Origin: Pseudomonas putida | Lineage (GTDB): Bacteria > Pseudomonadota > Gammaproteobacteria > Pseudomonadales > Pseudomonadaceae | NCBI RefSeq assembly: GCF_016406145.1 | Contig: NZ_CP066306.1 | Location: 248,001-312,000 of the forward strand | Reading direction: 5' to 3' | DNA length: 64,000 bases | Shown: in pieces, positions 18,138 to 27,135 of the stretch | Numbering within the stretch: the first letter of the stretch is position 1 | How the letters are laid out: every line of letters begins with the position of its first letter | The notes under the pieces: generated by a model | What the model saw: only the letters and a program-made list of their open reading frames with translations | Told to the model about the DNA's origin: nothing | Database searches by the model: none | Position numbers and translations under genes: made by a program

Positions 18138-19532
18138 TTAGCGAGAGGCCAGCAGCGCCTTGCCACGTACAACTGCAGCGAGTACCTGCGCTGGTGCAGT
18201 GCCGCCAATGTGGTCACGGGCATTCACCGAGCCTTCCAGGGTCAGCACGGCAAACACATCCTGTTCGATCTGGTCGCTGAACTGGCGCAGTTCGTCCAGG
18301 CTCATCTCGGCCAGGTCCTTGCCGGTGTCGACACCATACTTCACGGCATGGCCGACGATCTCGTGGCAATCACGGAACGGCAGGCCGCGGCGAACCAGGT
18401 AGTCGGCCAGGTCGGTGGCGGTGGAGAAGCCGCGCAGAGCTGCTTCGCGCATGATCGCGTGGCGTGGCTTGATCGCGGGGATCATGTCGGCAAAGGCACG
18501 CAGCGAATCGCGCAGGGTATCGGCGGCGTCGAACAGCGGCTCCTTGTCTTCCTGGTTGTCCTTGTTGTAGGCCAGCGGCTGGCCTTTCATCAGGGTCAGC
18601 AGGCCGGTCAGGGCGCCGAACACGCGGCCGCTCTTGCCACGCACCAGCTCGGGCACGTCGGGGTTCTTCTTCTGCGGCATGATCGAGCTGCCAGTGCAGA
18701 AACGGTCGGGCAAATCGACGAACTGGAACTGGGCGCTGGTCCACAGCACCAGCTCTTCGGAGAAGCGCGACAGGTGCATCATTGCCACGCTGGCGGCAGC
18801 GCAGAATTCGATGGCGAAATCACGGTCCGAAACGCCATCCAGCGAGTTGCCGGCAACGGCTTCGAACCCCAGTAGCTTGCAGGTCAGCTCGCGGTCGATC
18901 GGGTAGGTGGTGCCAGCCAGCGCAGCGCTGCCCAGAGGCATGCGGTTGGTGCGTTTGCGGCAATCGACCAGGCGCTCGTAGTCGCGGCTGAGCATTTCGA
19001 ACCAGGCCAGCAGGTGGTGGCCGAAGGTGACTGGCTGCGCGGTCTGCAGGTGGGTGAAGCCAGGCATGATGGTTTGCGCTTCACGCTCGGCCTGTTCCAG
19101 CAGGCCCTGCTGCAGGCGGGTGATTTCGGCCAGAATCAGGTCGATTTCGTCGCGCAGCCACAGGCGGATGTCGGTCGCGACCTGGTCGTTGCGGCTACGG
19201 CCGGTGTGCAGCTTCTTGCCGGTGATGCCGATGCGGTCGGTCAGGCGTGCTTCGATGTTCATGTGCACGTCTTCGAGGTCGACGCGCCAGTCAAAGTTGC
19301 CGGCCTCGATTTCACCCTGGATGGTGTTCAGGCCATCGATGATGGTGTCGCGCTCGGCATCGCTGAGTACACCGACCTGCGCCAGCATGGTGGCGTGGGC
19401 GATCGAACCCATGATGTCGTGGCGGTACAGGCGCTTGTCGAAATCGACCGAGGCGGTGAAGCGGGCGACGAAGGCGTCGACGGGTTCACTGAAGCGGCCG
19501 CCCCAGGACTGATTGGTCTTGTCGGTGCTCAT
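18138..19532 (-). CDS. argH: Argininosuccinate lyase
   Basis: This 464-residue enzyme of the fumarase/aspartase superfamily splits argininosuccinate to arginine and fumarate, the last step of arginine synthesis. The superfamily signature [12 protein letters not shown] is present, as are the [13 protein letters not shown] and [10 protein letters not shown] catalytic regions. The start [14 protein letters not shown] is the family N-terminus; the longer open frame adds 34 unrelated residues. It is divergent from algR. Confidence 0.96.
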   Translation of the reverse strand: MSTDKTNQSWGGRFSEPVDAFVARFTASVDFDKRLYRHDIMGSIAHATMLAQVGVLSDAERDTIIDGLNTIQGEIEAGNFDWRVDLEDVHMNIEARLTDRIGITGKKLHTGRSRNDQVATDIRLWLRDEIDLILAEITRLQQGLLEQAEREAQTIMPGFTHLQTAQPVTFGHHLLAWFEMLSRDYERLVDCRKRTNRMPLGSAALAGTTYPIDRELTCKLLGFEAVAGNSLDGVSDRDFAIEFCAAASVAMMHLSRFSEELVLWTSAQFQFVDLPDRFCTGSSIMPQKKNPDVPELVRGKSGRVFGALTGLLTLMKGQPLAYNKDNQEDKEPLFDAADTLRDSLRAFADMIPAIKPRHAIMREAALRGFSTATDLADYLVRRGLPFRDCHEIVGHAVKYGVDTGKDLAEMSLDELRQFSDQIEQDVFAVLTLEGSVNARDHIGGTAPAQVLAAVVRGKALLASR

Positions 19533-19841
19533 GGATTCACTCGTTGAAGGCGTGAACGAAAAAGTGGCGGCGATAATAGCAGGGTTGGGCTTGCGTCCGA
19601 AGGACGCCGGTCGACAGAAATCGGCATAAAACACTGCTCAATGCAGGCAAAGACGATATTCAACGATTGAACGGCAGTGTTCCACGGACCGTCTACAGTT
19701 GGACAAAGGACTGGCAGCGAATCTGCCGGCGCAGTGAATCTTTGGCCATCGTATTGGTCTAGAGCGTGACCGCAGTGTCGCTCGACCTGCAACTGTCTAC
19801 GCTATACCTGTGCGAGACTCACTCAGGAATCCAGAGCAATT
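19533..19841. other. Intergenic region argH-algR lacking the algZ/fimS kinase gene
   Basis: No gene is visible in these 309 bases. In P. aeruginosa the sensor kinase gene fimS/algZ lies directly upstream of algR; here that slot is empty. The region holds a perfect dyad TTCAA-N3-TTGAA (19659-19671). It also has a possible AlgU-type promoter, GAACGG-N17-TCTAC (19669-19696), whose match to GAACTT-N16/17-TCTGA is only partial. Confidence 0.6.
19669..19696 (+). promoter_or_regulatory. Possible AlgU (sigma-22) type promoter of algR
   Basis: GAAC and TCT, the most conserved parts of the AlgU -35 and -10 elements, are spaced with 17 bases between GAACGG and TCTAC. The last two bases of each hexamer deviate. 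algR is AlgU-controlled in P. aeruginosa, which makes the location sensible, but the match is weak. Confidence 0.25.
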
Positions 19842-20585
19842 ATGAATGTCCTGATCGTTGATGACGAACCCCAAGCCCGTGAACGCTTGACGCGGTTATT
19901 CGCGGAACTGGAGGGGTACACCGTGCTGGAGCCCAGCGCCACCAACGGCGAGGAGGCCCTGGCCCTGATCGAAAGCCTCAAGCCTGATGTGGTCCTGCTG
20001 GATATCGGCATGCCGGGCCTTGACGGCCTGCAGGTCGCTGCCCGCTTGTGCGAGCGCGAAGCACCGCCGTCGGTGGTGTTCTGCACCGGTGACGATGAAT
20101 ACGGCGCAGAGGCTTTCACGGACAGCACCCTCAGCCATGTAACCAAACCTATCCATCCCCATGCTCTGCGTGATGCCTTGCGCAAGGCTGAGAAACCCAG
20201 CCGTACGCAGCTGGCGGCGCTGACCCGGCCTGGCAGTGAAGGGGGAGGGCCGCGCAGCCATATCAGCGCGCGTACGCGCAAGGGCATCGAACTGATCCCT
20301 TTGCCCCAGGTGATCTATTTCATCGCCGACCACAAATATGTGACGTTGCGCCATGAAGCAGGTGAAGTGCTGCTTGATGAGCCACTCAAGGCCCTGGAAG
20401 ATGAATTCGGCGAACGCTTCGTGCGTATCCACCGCAACGCTCTGGTCGCCCGCGAGCGCATCGAGCGCTTGCAGCGCACGCCGCTTGGGCATTTTCAACT
20501 GTTCCTCAAAGGCCTGGATGGTGATGCCTTGACTGTCAGCCGTCGGCATGTGGCTGGCGTACGCAAGATGATGCAGACGCTCTGA
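19842..20585 (+). CDS. algR: LytTR-family response regulator AlgR, with divergent receiver
   Basis: This 247-residue regulator has a receiver domain (residues 1-120) and a C-terminal LytTR DNA-binding domain (residues 137-247, from SHISARTRKGIELIPL). AlgR controls alginate, motility and virulence genes in P. aeruginosa. The acidic pair Asp7/Asp8, phosphoacceptor Asp54, Thr82 and Lys102 are all kept. The segment after beta-4 (CTGDDEYGAEAFTDSTLSHVTKP) has, however, lost the usual AvgYLvKP pattern, with His99 where the switch Tyr normally stands. The DNA-binding half is highly conserved. No cognate kinase gene adjoins it. hemC follows, as in other pseudomonads. Confidence 0.93.
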   Translation: MNVLIVDDEPQARERLTRLFAELEGYTVLEPSATNGEEALALIESLKPDVVLLDIGMPGLDGLQVAARLCEREAPPSVVFCTGDDEYGAEAFTDSTLSHVTKPIHPHALRDALRKAEKPSRTQLAALTRPGSEGGGPRSHISARTRKGIELIPLPQVIYFIADHKYVTLRHEAGEVLLDEPLKALEDEFGERFVRIHRNALVARERIERLQRTPLGHFQLFLKGLDGDALTVSRRHVAGVRKMMQTL

Positions 20586-20587
20586 GC

Positions 20588-20635
20588 CCTCCAGCGGCCT
20601 CATCGCCGGCAACCCGGCGATGAGGCCGCTGGAGG
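20588..20635. repeat. Perfect 22-bp hairpin between algR and hemC
   Basis: Arms 20588-20609 and 20614-20635 are exact reverse complements with a 4-base loop (CAAC). The core CATCGCCGG resembles the REP elements. There is no T run after it, so it is more likely a REP-type element or mRNA stabiliser than an intrinsic terminator. Confidence 0.75.
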
Positions 20636-20719
20636 CAGAGCCGGATCGTGACCCGAATCTGCTAGCGATACCGACGGAGCTGTTATCATCGGCGGCATTC
20701 CTAAGCATCGGGGCGTTCC

Positions 20720-21661
20720 ATGTCCACTCGCGAAATCCGCATTGCCACCCGTAAAAGTGCCTTGGCCCTGTGGCAGGCCGAATACGTCAAAGCCCGCCTC
20801 GAGCAGGCACATCCTGGGCTGCTGGTGACCTTGGTGCCCATGGTCAGCCGCGGTGACAAGCTGCTCGACGCGCCCCTGGCGAAAATCGGCGGCAAAGGCC
20901 TGTTCGTCAAGGAGCTGGAAACCGCCCTGCTGGACAATGAAGCCGACATCGCTGTGCATTCGATGAAGGACGTACCCATGGACTTCCCCGAAGGCTTGGG
21001 CCTGTACTGCATCTGTGAACGTGAAGACCCGCGTGACGCCTTCGTTTCCAACCGTTTTTCCAGCCTCGATGCACTGCCTGCCGGCAGCATCGTCGGCACC
21101 TCCAGCCTGCGCCGTCAGGCCCAGTTGCTGGCACGCCGCCCTGACCTGCAAATCCGCTTCCTGCGGGGCAACGTCAACACTCGTCTGGCCAAGCTCGATG
21201 CCGGTGAGTACGACGCCATCATCCTTGCAGCGGCGGGCCTGATCCGCTTGGGCTTTGAAGAACGGATCACCGCCAGCATCAGCGTCGACGATAGCCTGCC
21301 GGCCGGTGGCCAGGGCGCGGTGGGCATCGAATGCCGTAGCGCAGACAGCGAGATCCATGCGCTGTTGGCGCCTTTGCATCACACTGATACCGCTGACCGT
21401 GTGGTGGCCGAACGAGCGTTGAACAAGCACTTGAACGGCGGCTGCCAGGTACCGATTGCCTGTTATGCCGTGCTCGAAGGCGAGCAGCTATGGCTGCGCG
21501 GCCTGGTTGGCCAGCCCAGCGGTGGGACCCTGTTGATGGCTGACGCCCGTGCACCGCGGGCATCGGCCGAAACGTTGGGGGTACAGGTGGCCGAAGACCT
21601 GCTGGGCCAAGGTGCTGCGGCCATTCTCAAGGAAGTCTACGGTGAGGCCGGGCACCCGTGA
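20720..21661 (+). CDS. hemC: Porphobilinogen deaminase (hydroxymethylbilane synthase)
   Basis: This 313-residue enzyme joins four porphobilinogens into hydroxymethylbilane. The dipyrromethane cofactor cysteine is Cys242 in LNGGCQVP, and the catalytic Asp is in the DIAVHSMKD segment. It is the first gene of hemC-hemD-hemX-hemY; its stop overlaps the hemD start by 4 bases. Confidence 0.96.
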   Translation: MSTREIRIATRKSALALWQAEYVKARLEQAHPGLLVTLVPMVSRGDKLLDAPLAKIGGKGLFVKELETALLDNEADIAVHSMKDVPMDFPEGLGLYCICEREDPRDAFVSNRFSSLDALPAGSIVGTSSLRRQAQLLARRPDLQIRFLRGNVNTRLAKLDAGEYDAIILAAAGLIRLGFEERITASISVDDSLPAGGQGAVGIECRSADSEIHALLAPLHHTDTADRVVAERALNKHLNGGCQVPIACYAVLEGEQLWLRGLVGQPSGGTLLMADARAPRASAETLGVQVAEDLLGQGAAAILKEVYGEAGHP

Positions 21662-22425
21662 GCTCGTGGCGCCTGCTGCTGACCCGTCCTGAAGAGGACT
21701 GTGCCGCGCTGGCGCAGACGCTGGCAACTGCCGGTATTTGCAGCGAGTGCCTGCCTTTGCTGGCGATCGAACCCGTGCAACTGGGCGCTCGGCAGCGCCA
21801 GCAGCTTGCCGGGTTAGGGCAGTGCCAGGCCATGATTGTGGTCAGTAAACCGGCAGCCAGGTTGCTGCTTGCGCAGCTCGCACATGAAGGGCTGCAGCCC
21901 CCCCTAGCCGGTTGGTTCACTGTAGGTGAAGCCACGGCGGCGGTGTTGCAGTCTGCGGGGCTGACGGTGACTTACCCTGCTCAGGGTGACGACAGCGAAG
22001 CCTTGCTCACGCTCCCGGCCTTGCGCGGGGCTATGGCGGGCCCTGCGCCACGTGTTCTGATCGTCCGTGGTGTAGGAGGGCGCGAACTGCTGGCCGAGCG
22101 TCTTGCAGAGCAAGGTGCTAGTGTCGATTATCTGGAACTGTATCGTCGTTGCCTGCCGGTGTATCCGGCGGGCACGCTGGTGCGTCGCATCGAAGCGGAA
22201 CGCCTGAACGGCGTGGTGGTCAGCAGTGGGCAGGGTCTTGAACACCTGCAACAGTTGGCCGCTGCCGATTGGCCGCGTGTGGCGCGCTTGCCATTGTTCG
22301 TGCCGAGCCCCAGGGTGGCCGAGCAGGCCAGGGCCGCTGGGGCACAACAGATTGTGGATTGTCGTGGCGCGAGTGCCACGGCCTTGCTGGCAGCCGTGCA
22401 GCGCAGCGCTGCACCTGCCTCTTAA
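21658..22425 (+). CDS. hemD: Uroporphyrinogen-III synthase
   Basis: This 255-residue two-lobed protein closes and inverts hydroxymethylbilane to uroporphyrinogen III. The family is poorly conserved in sequence, but TRPEEDC near the start, the VGEATA motif and the hem context make the call secure. It begins with GTG inside a GTGA overlap with the hemC stop, implying translational coupling. Confidence 0.92.
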   Translation: MSSWRLLLTRPEEDCAALAQTLATAGICSECLPLLAIEPVQLGARQRQQLAGLGQCQAMIVVSKPAARLLLAQLAHEGLQPPLAGWFTVGEATAAVLQSAGLTVTYPAQGDDSEALLTLPALRGAMAGPAPRVLIVRGVGGRELLAERLAEQGASVDYLELYRRCLPVYPAGTLVRRIEAERLNGVVVSSGQGLEHLQQLAAADWPRVARLPLFVPSPRVAEQARAAGAQQIVDCRGASATALLAAVQRSAAPAS

Positions 22426-22470
22426 GGCGCTAAGCTCAGAGCGACGCGCCCCCATGCAAAGGATGGATAC

Positions 22471-23571
22471 GTGAGCGAAACTGTCTTGTCCCACAATGAT
22501 CAGCCGTCGGCGCAAGAGCCGACGCAACCCGTCACCCCCCCACCTGCCAAACGTTCCGGCACAGGCCTGGCCTTGCTGGCACTGTTGGTGGGTGCTGCCG
22601 GGGTCGCAGTGGGCGGGTGGGGTGTCTGGCAGGTGCGGCATCTGCAAGGCAGTGAGCTGAGCCAGGGTCAGCACCTCGAGGCGCTGAGCCAGCGTGCCGC
22701 GGCACTGCAGCAGCGCGAGCAACAGATCAGTGCCCAGTTGGCCAGCCTGCCGGCAGCCAGCGAACTGGAAGACCGCCGCCGCCTCGTGGCGCAGTTGCAA
22801 GGTGATCAGCAGCGCTTGAGCCAGCGGCTGGAAACCGTGCTTGGCGAAAGCCGCAAGGAATGGCGCCTGGCCGAGGCCGAGCACCTGTTGCGCCTGGCCA
22901 CCCTGCGGCTTTCGGCCCTGCAGGACATCACCAGCGCCAAGGCCCTGGTCGAAGGCGCCGACGAAATCCTGCGCGAGCAGAGCGACCCTGGCTCGTTTGC
23001 CGCGCGCGAGCAGTTGGCGCGTAGCCTGGCAATGCTCAACAGCACCCAGCAGCCGGACCGTAGCGGTTTGTATCTGAAGTTGGCTGCCCAGCGGGAGTTG
23101 GTGCAGCAGCTCAATGCCCAGTCGCCAGAGTTCGACAGCGATGCCGATGCCCTCGGTGCTTTGACCGCCGATGGCGATGGCACCAGCCGCCTGGCGCAGT
23201 GGTGGGCGGAGATTTCCAAGTATTTCCAGATTGATTTCAACGCCGACGACAACGTCCGTCCGTTGCTGGCCGGGCAGTCGCTCAACCAGTTGCGCCTGGC
23301 CCTGAGCCTGACCATCGAGCAAGCCCAATGGGCTGCGCTCAATGGCGACGCCAAGGTCTACACCCAGGCGCTGGATGATGCGCGCAGTGTGCTGGTGGCC
23401 AATTTCAACGCTGACAACCCGCAGAGCAAGGCCATGCTCGAAAGCCTCAATGCGCTGGTCGAGCAGCCGGTGTCGGTGGTTACCCCGGACCTGAGTGAAA
23501 GCCTGGCGGCGGTGCAGGCGTATATCCAGCGCCGCCATCTGCCTGCCGAGGGTGAGGGGGGCAAGCCATGA
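22471..23571 (+). CDS. hemX: HemX-like inner-membrane protein
   Basis: This 366-residue protein has a short cytoplasmic N-terminus rich in Pro/Gln, one membrane helix (about residues 33-52), a coiled coil (about residues 60-120) and a large periplasmic helical domain. It is annotated in databases as a putative uroporphyrinogen-III C-methyltransferase, but it lacks the SAM methyltransferase fold, so the enzymatic label is doubtful. It starts with GTG at 22471, and its stop overlaps hemY by 4 bases (ATGA). Confidence 0.88.
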   Translation: MSETVLSHNDQPSAQEPTQPVTPPPAKRSGTGLALLALLVGAAGVAVGGWGVWQVRHLQGSELSQGQHLEALSQRAAALQQREQQISAQLASLPAASELEDRRRLVAQLQGDQQRLSQRLETVLGESRKEWRLAEAEHLLRLATLRLSALQDITSAKALVEGADEILREQSDPGSFAAREQLARSLAMLNSTQQPDRSGLYLKLAAQRELVQQLNAQSPEFDSDADALGALTADGDGTSRLAQWWAEISKYFQIDFNADDNVRPLLAGQSLNQLRLALSLTIEQAQWAALNGDAKVYTQALDDARSVLVANFNADNPQSKAMLESLNALVEQPVSVVTPDLSESLAAVQAYIQRRHLPAEGEGGKP

Positions 23572-24806
23572 AACGTGTGTACCTGCTGGCCGTGCTGGCG
23601 ATCGTGATCGCTGCGGCACTGGGCATCGCGGTGGCCAAGCACAGTGGCTACGTGTTGATTTCCTACGGTGGCTTCCGTTACCAGTCCGGGCTGTGGGCGG
23701 CTCTCGCGGCGCTGGTTGCCGTGCTTGCCCTGTTGTGGCTGCTGCGCTATCTGGTTGGGTTGGTGCTGACGTCCAGTGGTGTGGTCAACCCCTGGTCGCG
23801 ACGTAACCGCAGCCGGCGCATTCGCATCGCAATCGAGCAGGGCCAACTGGACCTCGCAGAGGGCCGTTGGGCCAGCGCCCAGCGTCACTTGCACCGCGCC
23901 GCCGAGGCCGAACGCCAGCCATTGCTGTATTACCTCGGTGCCGCCCGTGCGGCCAATGAACAGGGGCGAAAGGAAGACAGGGACAACCTGCTCGAGCGTG
24001 CGCTGGAGCGTCAGCCCCAGGCGGAACTGGCGGTCGCCCTGACTCACGCGCAATTGCAGATGGACCGTGGCGAAAGCGATGGCGCCCTGGAAGCCCTGCT
24101 GGCCATGCAGGAGCGGCACCCGCACAACAGTCAGGTCTTGCGCCTGTTGCAGCGCCTGTATCTGGAGCGCGGCGACTGGTCGGCGTTGATTCGCCTGTTG
24201 CCCGACCTGCGCAAGGGCAAAGTGCTGCCGCCCGAGGAGCTTGCTGCACTTGAACAGCGTGCCTGGGGTCAGAACCTGGGCCTTGCGGCGACCCGTGGTG
24301 ACGATGAGCAAAGTGCCCGTCAGTCGTTGGAGCGGGCCTGGCAACAGCTGACTGCGGCCCAGCGTCAGGAACCTAGGTTGGTGCTGGCTTATGCCGAACA
24401 ACTGCGCCAGGTGGGAGCTCAAGGTGAAGCCGAACAGGTACTACGCGCTGCCCTCAAACGTGACTACGAAAGTCACCTGGCGCGCCTGTATGGCCTGGTG
24501 CGCGGCGATGATCCGGCGCGTCAACTGCAAACAGCCGAAGGCTGGCTCAAGGCGAATCCCCAAGACCCGAGCCTGTTGCTGACTCTTGGCCGCCTTAGCT
24601 TGCAAAACCGCCTTTGGGGCAAGGCGCGCGATTACCTGGAAAGCAGCTTGCGCATGGAGCGCAACCCGGAAACCTGCGCCGAACTGGCTCGGCTGCTGGC
24701 TGGCCTCGGTGAGACCGAGCGCAGCAACCAACTGTTCCAGGAAGGCCTGGGTCTGCTTGATGAGCGTTTGTTGGCCTTGCCATTGCCGGAGGGCGTGCGC
24801 GCCTGA
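23568..24806 (+). CDS. hemY: HemY-type TPR membrane protein
   Basis: This 412-residue protein has two membrane helices at the N-terminus (about residues 5-22 and 38-62), followed by a cytoplasmic TPR solenoid (about residues 85-390) with clear repeat units such as AERQPLLYYLGAARAANEQG and AQVLRLLQRLYLERGDW-like helices. The family is linked to late haem synthesis by gene context, and the E. coli protein has no known catalytic activity. It is unrelated to the protoporphyrinogen oxidase also called HemY in Bacillus. Confidence 0.9.
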   Translation: MKRVYLLAVLAIVIAAALGIAVAKHSGYVLISYGGFRYQSGLWAALAALVAVLALLWLLRYLVGLVLTSSGVVNPWSRRNRSRRIRIAIEQGQLDLAEGRWASAQRHLHRAAEAERQPLLYYLGAARAANEQGRKEDRDNLLERALERQPQAELAVALTHAQLQMDRGESDGALEALLAMQERHPHNSQVLRLLQRLYLERGDWSALIRLLPDLRKGKVLPPEELAALEQRAWGQNLGLAATRGDDEQSARQSLERAWQQLTAAQRQEPRLVLAYAEQLRQVGAQGEAEQVLRAALKRDYESHLARLYGLVRGDDPARQLQTAEGWLKANPQDPSLLLTLGRLSLQNRLWGKARDYLESSLRMERNPETCAELARLLAGLGETERSNQLFQEGLGLLDERLLALPLPEGVRA

Positions 24807-24811
24807 AAGGC

Positions 24812-24842
24812 CCCATGAGCCCGCACCGGGCGGGCTCATGGG
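24812..24842 (+). terminator. Hairpin after hemY, probable terminator or mRNA stabiliser
   Basis: CCCATGAGCCCG (24812-24823) and CGGGCTCATGGG (24831-24842) form a perfect 12-bp stem with a 7-base loop. There is no T run directly after it, so termination strength is uncertain. Confidence 0.5.
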
Positions 24843-25027
24843 ATGGTTGGTGAGTCTTGCGATACCTGTTTTTTTCTGTAATGCGCTTCGCAAGAAATTT
24901 CCCACAATGCGAGTGGAAATTTCTTCTACCCCTCAGTGACTTATCTCCCCTGTAGTGCCTTGAAACAAAGGACATCTTTCCTCTACCGTTCCAAGCCACT
25001 CAATTTGCCCCGGGACAACCACCTTTC

Positions 25028-25534
25028 ATGTTGCCGGCCCGCTTGCGCACTTTTTTTCTACCGGCCTGCCTTGCCTCATTGGCGGTGCTGCTTGCGTCCT
25101 TTTACCTGGAGAGCGCTCTGGGCCTGGTACCTTGCCCGCTGTGCTTCAGTCAGCGGTTCCTGGTGGGCGTGTATGCCATGATCTGCCTGTGTGCGGCCAT
25201 TCATGCGCCGGGCGTTGCCGCTATGTGCCGGTATGCGCGAGCAGCTTTGGGTTGTTCGGTGGCCGGAGCCCTGCTGGCGGCCAGGCATGTCTGGTTGCAA
25301 GGGGAGATTGGTACAAGCCATGAGTGCCCGGTGCCATTCTGGCAAACACTGGAAAGCTCCTGGCGTGAAGCGGCCCGTCAACTCTTGCTTGGCGGGCCGG
25401 ATTGCAGCTCGTTGACCTGGAGCTTTCTTGACCTGACCTTGCCCGAATGGAGCCTGCTGGCCTTCCTGTTGCTGGCAATGCTACCCATGGCCTGTCTGCT
25501 GGCGTATCGTTTCCGCACACTGGGCAAAGCCTGA
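25028..25534 (+). CDS. dsbB: Disulfide bond formation protein DsbB
   Basis: This 168-residue membrane protein has four predicted membrane helices. It carries the first redox pair in CPLC (Cys36, Cys39) and a second pair, Cys100 and Cys126, in the second periplasmic loop. DsbB reoxidises DsbA and passes electrons to ubiquinone. The conserved Arg43 follows the CPLC motif. Pseudomonas often has two DsbB homologues; this is the copy in the hem-alg cluster. Confidence 0.9.
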   Translation: MLPARLRTFFLPACLASLAVLLASFYLESALGLVPCPLCFSQRFLVGVYAMICLCAAIHAPGVAAMCRYARAALGCSVAGALLAARHVWLQGEIGTSHECPVPFWQTLESSWREAARQLLLGGPDCSSLTWSFLDLTLPEWSLLAFLLLAMLPMACLLAYRFRTLGKA

Positions 25535-25765
25535 CTTGGCGCAGGCTTCAGTAGATGGCACGACCAGTGGTGATACCCCAGGGTATTAAACACTTGTATG
25601 AACTTTGTCTGCTGCGTACCTTGAAGGGCAGCACGTGCGGGAATAATCTCCCAGCACGCATACCAAAAACACAACTGCTCGATGCCGTCCTGCTGATGTC
25701 ACCTTTGTACCGCACGATCGGGGTGCGAGGTGCAGCGGCATCTACCCAGAAGGGAAGAGATCGCC

Positions 25766-26236
25766 ATGCTCGATAGTTGTCAGAACGCCCAGGAACGCTG
25801 GGGTGGGGTTCACAAGCTGATCGACACCTGGCTCAAGGAGCGGGAGGAGTTGGTTCAGGCTTTCGGTGCCTTGCGCGATGCCAAGCCGGCATTTGCGGAC
25901 AAAGACAAGAGCCGCGACTTTTGTGCGGTGCTTGTCGATTATGTGTCAGCCTGGCATTTCGAGGTCAGTGAACAACTGGTCACTGAGGCCAAGGCGTTTG
26001 GTGACCAGAAAGCGCTGAAGCTGGCTGAAGAGATCAACCCGCGGATCAATGACATTACCCAGATTGCGCTGGCTTTCAATGACCACTGCGAGAAAGGTGA
26101 TTGCAAGGACACTGAGCGCTTCGCCGATAAGCTCGGCAAGCTCGGCAGCCTGCTGCACGAACGCTTCGAGCTGGAAGACTGCCTGATCGAAGTGTTGCAC
26201 AACGCGCACAAGGAAGAAGACGCGATCGAGGCCTGA
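25766..26236 (+). CDS. algQ: Anti-sigma-70 factor Rsd/AlgQ
   Basis: This 156-residue all-helical protein belongs to the Rsd/AlgQ family (MLDSCQNAQERWGGVHKLIDTWLKER). It binds RpoD and favours alternative sigma factors in stationary phase; AlgQ supports alginate and siderophore gene expression in P. aeruginosa. A ribosome site (AAGGGAAGAG) precedes the chosen ATG; an upstream in-frame ATG would add 12 residues and was rejected. It is convergent with the FKBP gene, with a 9-base gap. Confidence 0.93.
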   Translation: MLDSCQNAQERWGGVHKLIDTWLKEREELVQAFGALRDAKPAFADKDKSRDFCAVLVDYVSAWHFEVSEQLVTEAKAFGDQKALKLAEEINPRINDITQIALAFNDHCEKGDCKDTERFADKLGKLGSLLHERFELEDCLIEVLHNAHKEEDAIEA

Positions 26237-26245
26237 TGGTCGACG

Positions 26246-26911
26246 TCAGCCGCCGACCGCCAGAAGCTCGATTTCGAATACCAGCGGCGTGTAGGGCGCG
26301 ATCAGGTCTCCCGCGCCCTCGGCACCGTAGGCTTGTGCCGATGGGATCACCAGGCGCCATTTCGCTCCCGTTTTCATGTGTGGCAACGCCACCTGCCACC
26401 CTTCGATGACCGAATCCAGGCCGAACCACTGTGGTTGCTGGTTCTGATCGAACACCGTGCCGTCAGGCAACCTGCCTACATAGCGGACCTGCACCTTGCC
26501 CTTGGGGCTGGGCTGCGCGCCGATACCACTTTTCAGTTCACTATAGAGCACACCCTCAGGCAGCTCATGCACACCGGCGCGTGCGCGCTCGTTGGCCATG
26601 AAGCGCGCCTCGATGGCTTGCAGTTTTTCCACTTCGGCTTGCACGGCGGCGTTGTTCGCCTGTTCTTCATGCTGCTGAAGAATGGCTTGCATGCGAGCCT
26701 TGTCGAGTTTGAGGGGCTGGTTCTGATAGGACTGGCGAAGGCCTTCAACCAACGCCTCCAGCTGCAATCCAGGCACCTCCTGGCGCAGTCGCTCCCCAAG
26801 GCTGGCGCCCAGGCTGTAGGCCACGTCGTGATCACTGGCAGGAGCCGACTCGGGGGCGGCGAGCGCGATAGGAGCCACCAGGCACAGGCCGATAAAAAGA
26901 TAACGAGGCAT
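26246..26911 (-). CDS. Periplasmic FKBP-type peptidyl-prolyl isomerase
   Basis: This 221-residue protein has a signal peptide (MPRYLFIGLCLVAPIALA), an N-terminal helical dimerisation domain (residues 25-110) and a C-terminal FKBP domain (residues 115-221, with VQVRYVGRLPDGTVFDQ and the WRLVIPSAQAYG loop). The layout is that of MIP/FkpA-type periplasmic chaperones. The start at 26911 has GGAG 8 bases upstream. It lies between algQ and algP, the same order as in P. aeruginosa. Confidence 0.9.
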   Translation of the reverse strand: MPRYLFIGLCLVAPIALAAPESAPASDHDVAYSLGASLGERLRQEVPGLQLEALVEGLRQSYQNQPLKLDKARMQAILQQHEEQANNAAVQAEVEKLQAIEARFMANERARAGVHELPEGVLYSELKSGIGAQPSPKGKVQVRYVGRLPDGTVFDQNQQPQWFGLDSVIEGWQVALPHMKTGAKWRLVIPSAQAYGAEGAGDLIAPYTPLVFEIELLAVGG

Positions 26912-27135
26912 GGTCAACTCCGAGCTCAAGAGCTGCGAAGTATGCCAGCCTTGTTGCTTCGATTTGCGTAAATGTCGGCAACGATTTGCTAAGCAACTAC
27001 ACTTTCACGCAGCTGCAAGACAACAACTTTGCCCAGGCATGCAACGCGGCGCCAACGATACTGTCAACATGCCCTAGCGGCGGTAGCAGCACAAGCATAG
27101 TATTAGCCGCAATCTCGTCAGCCAGGAGGTAAACC

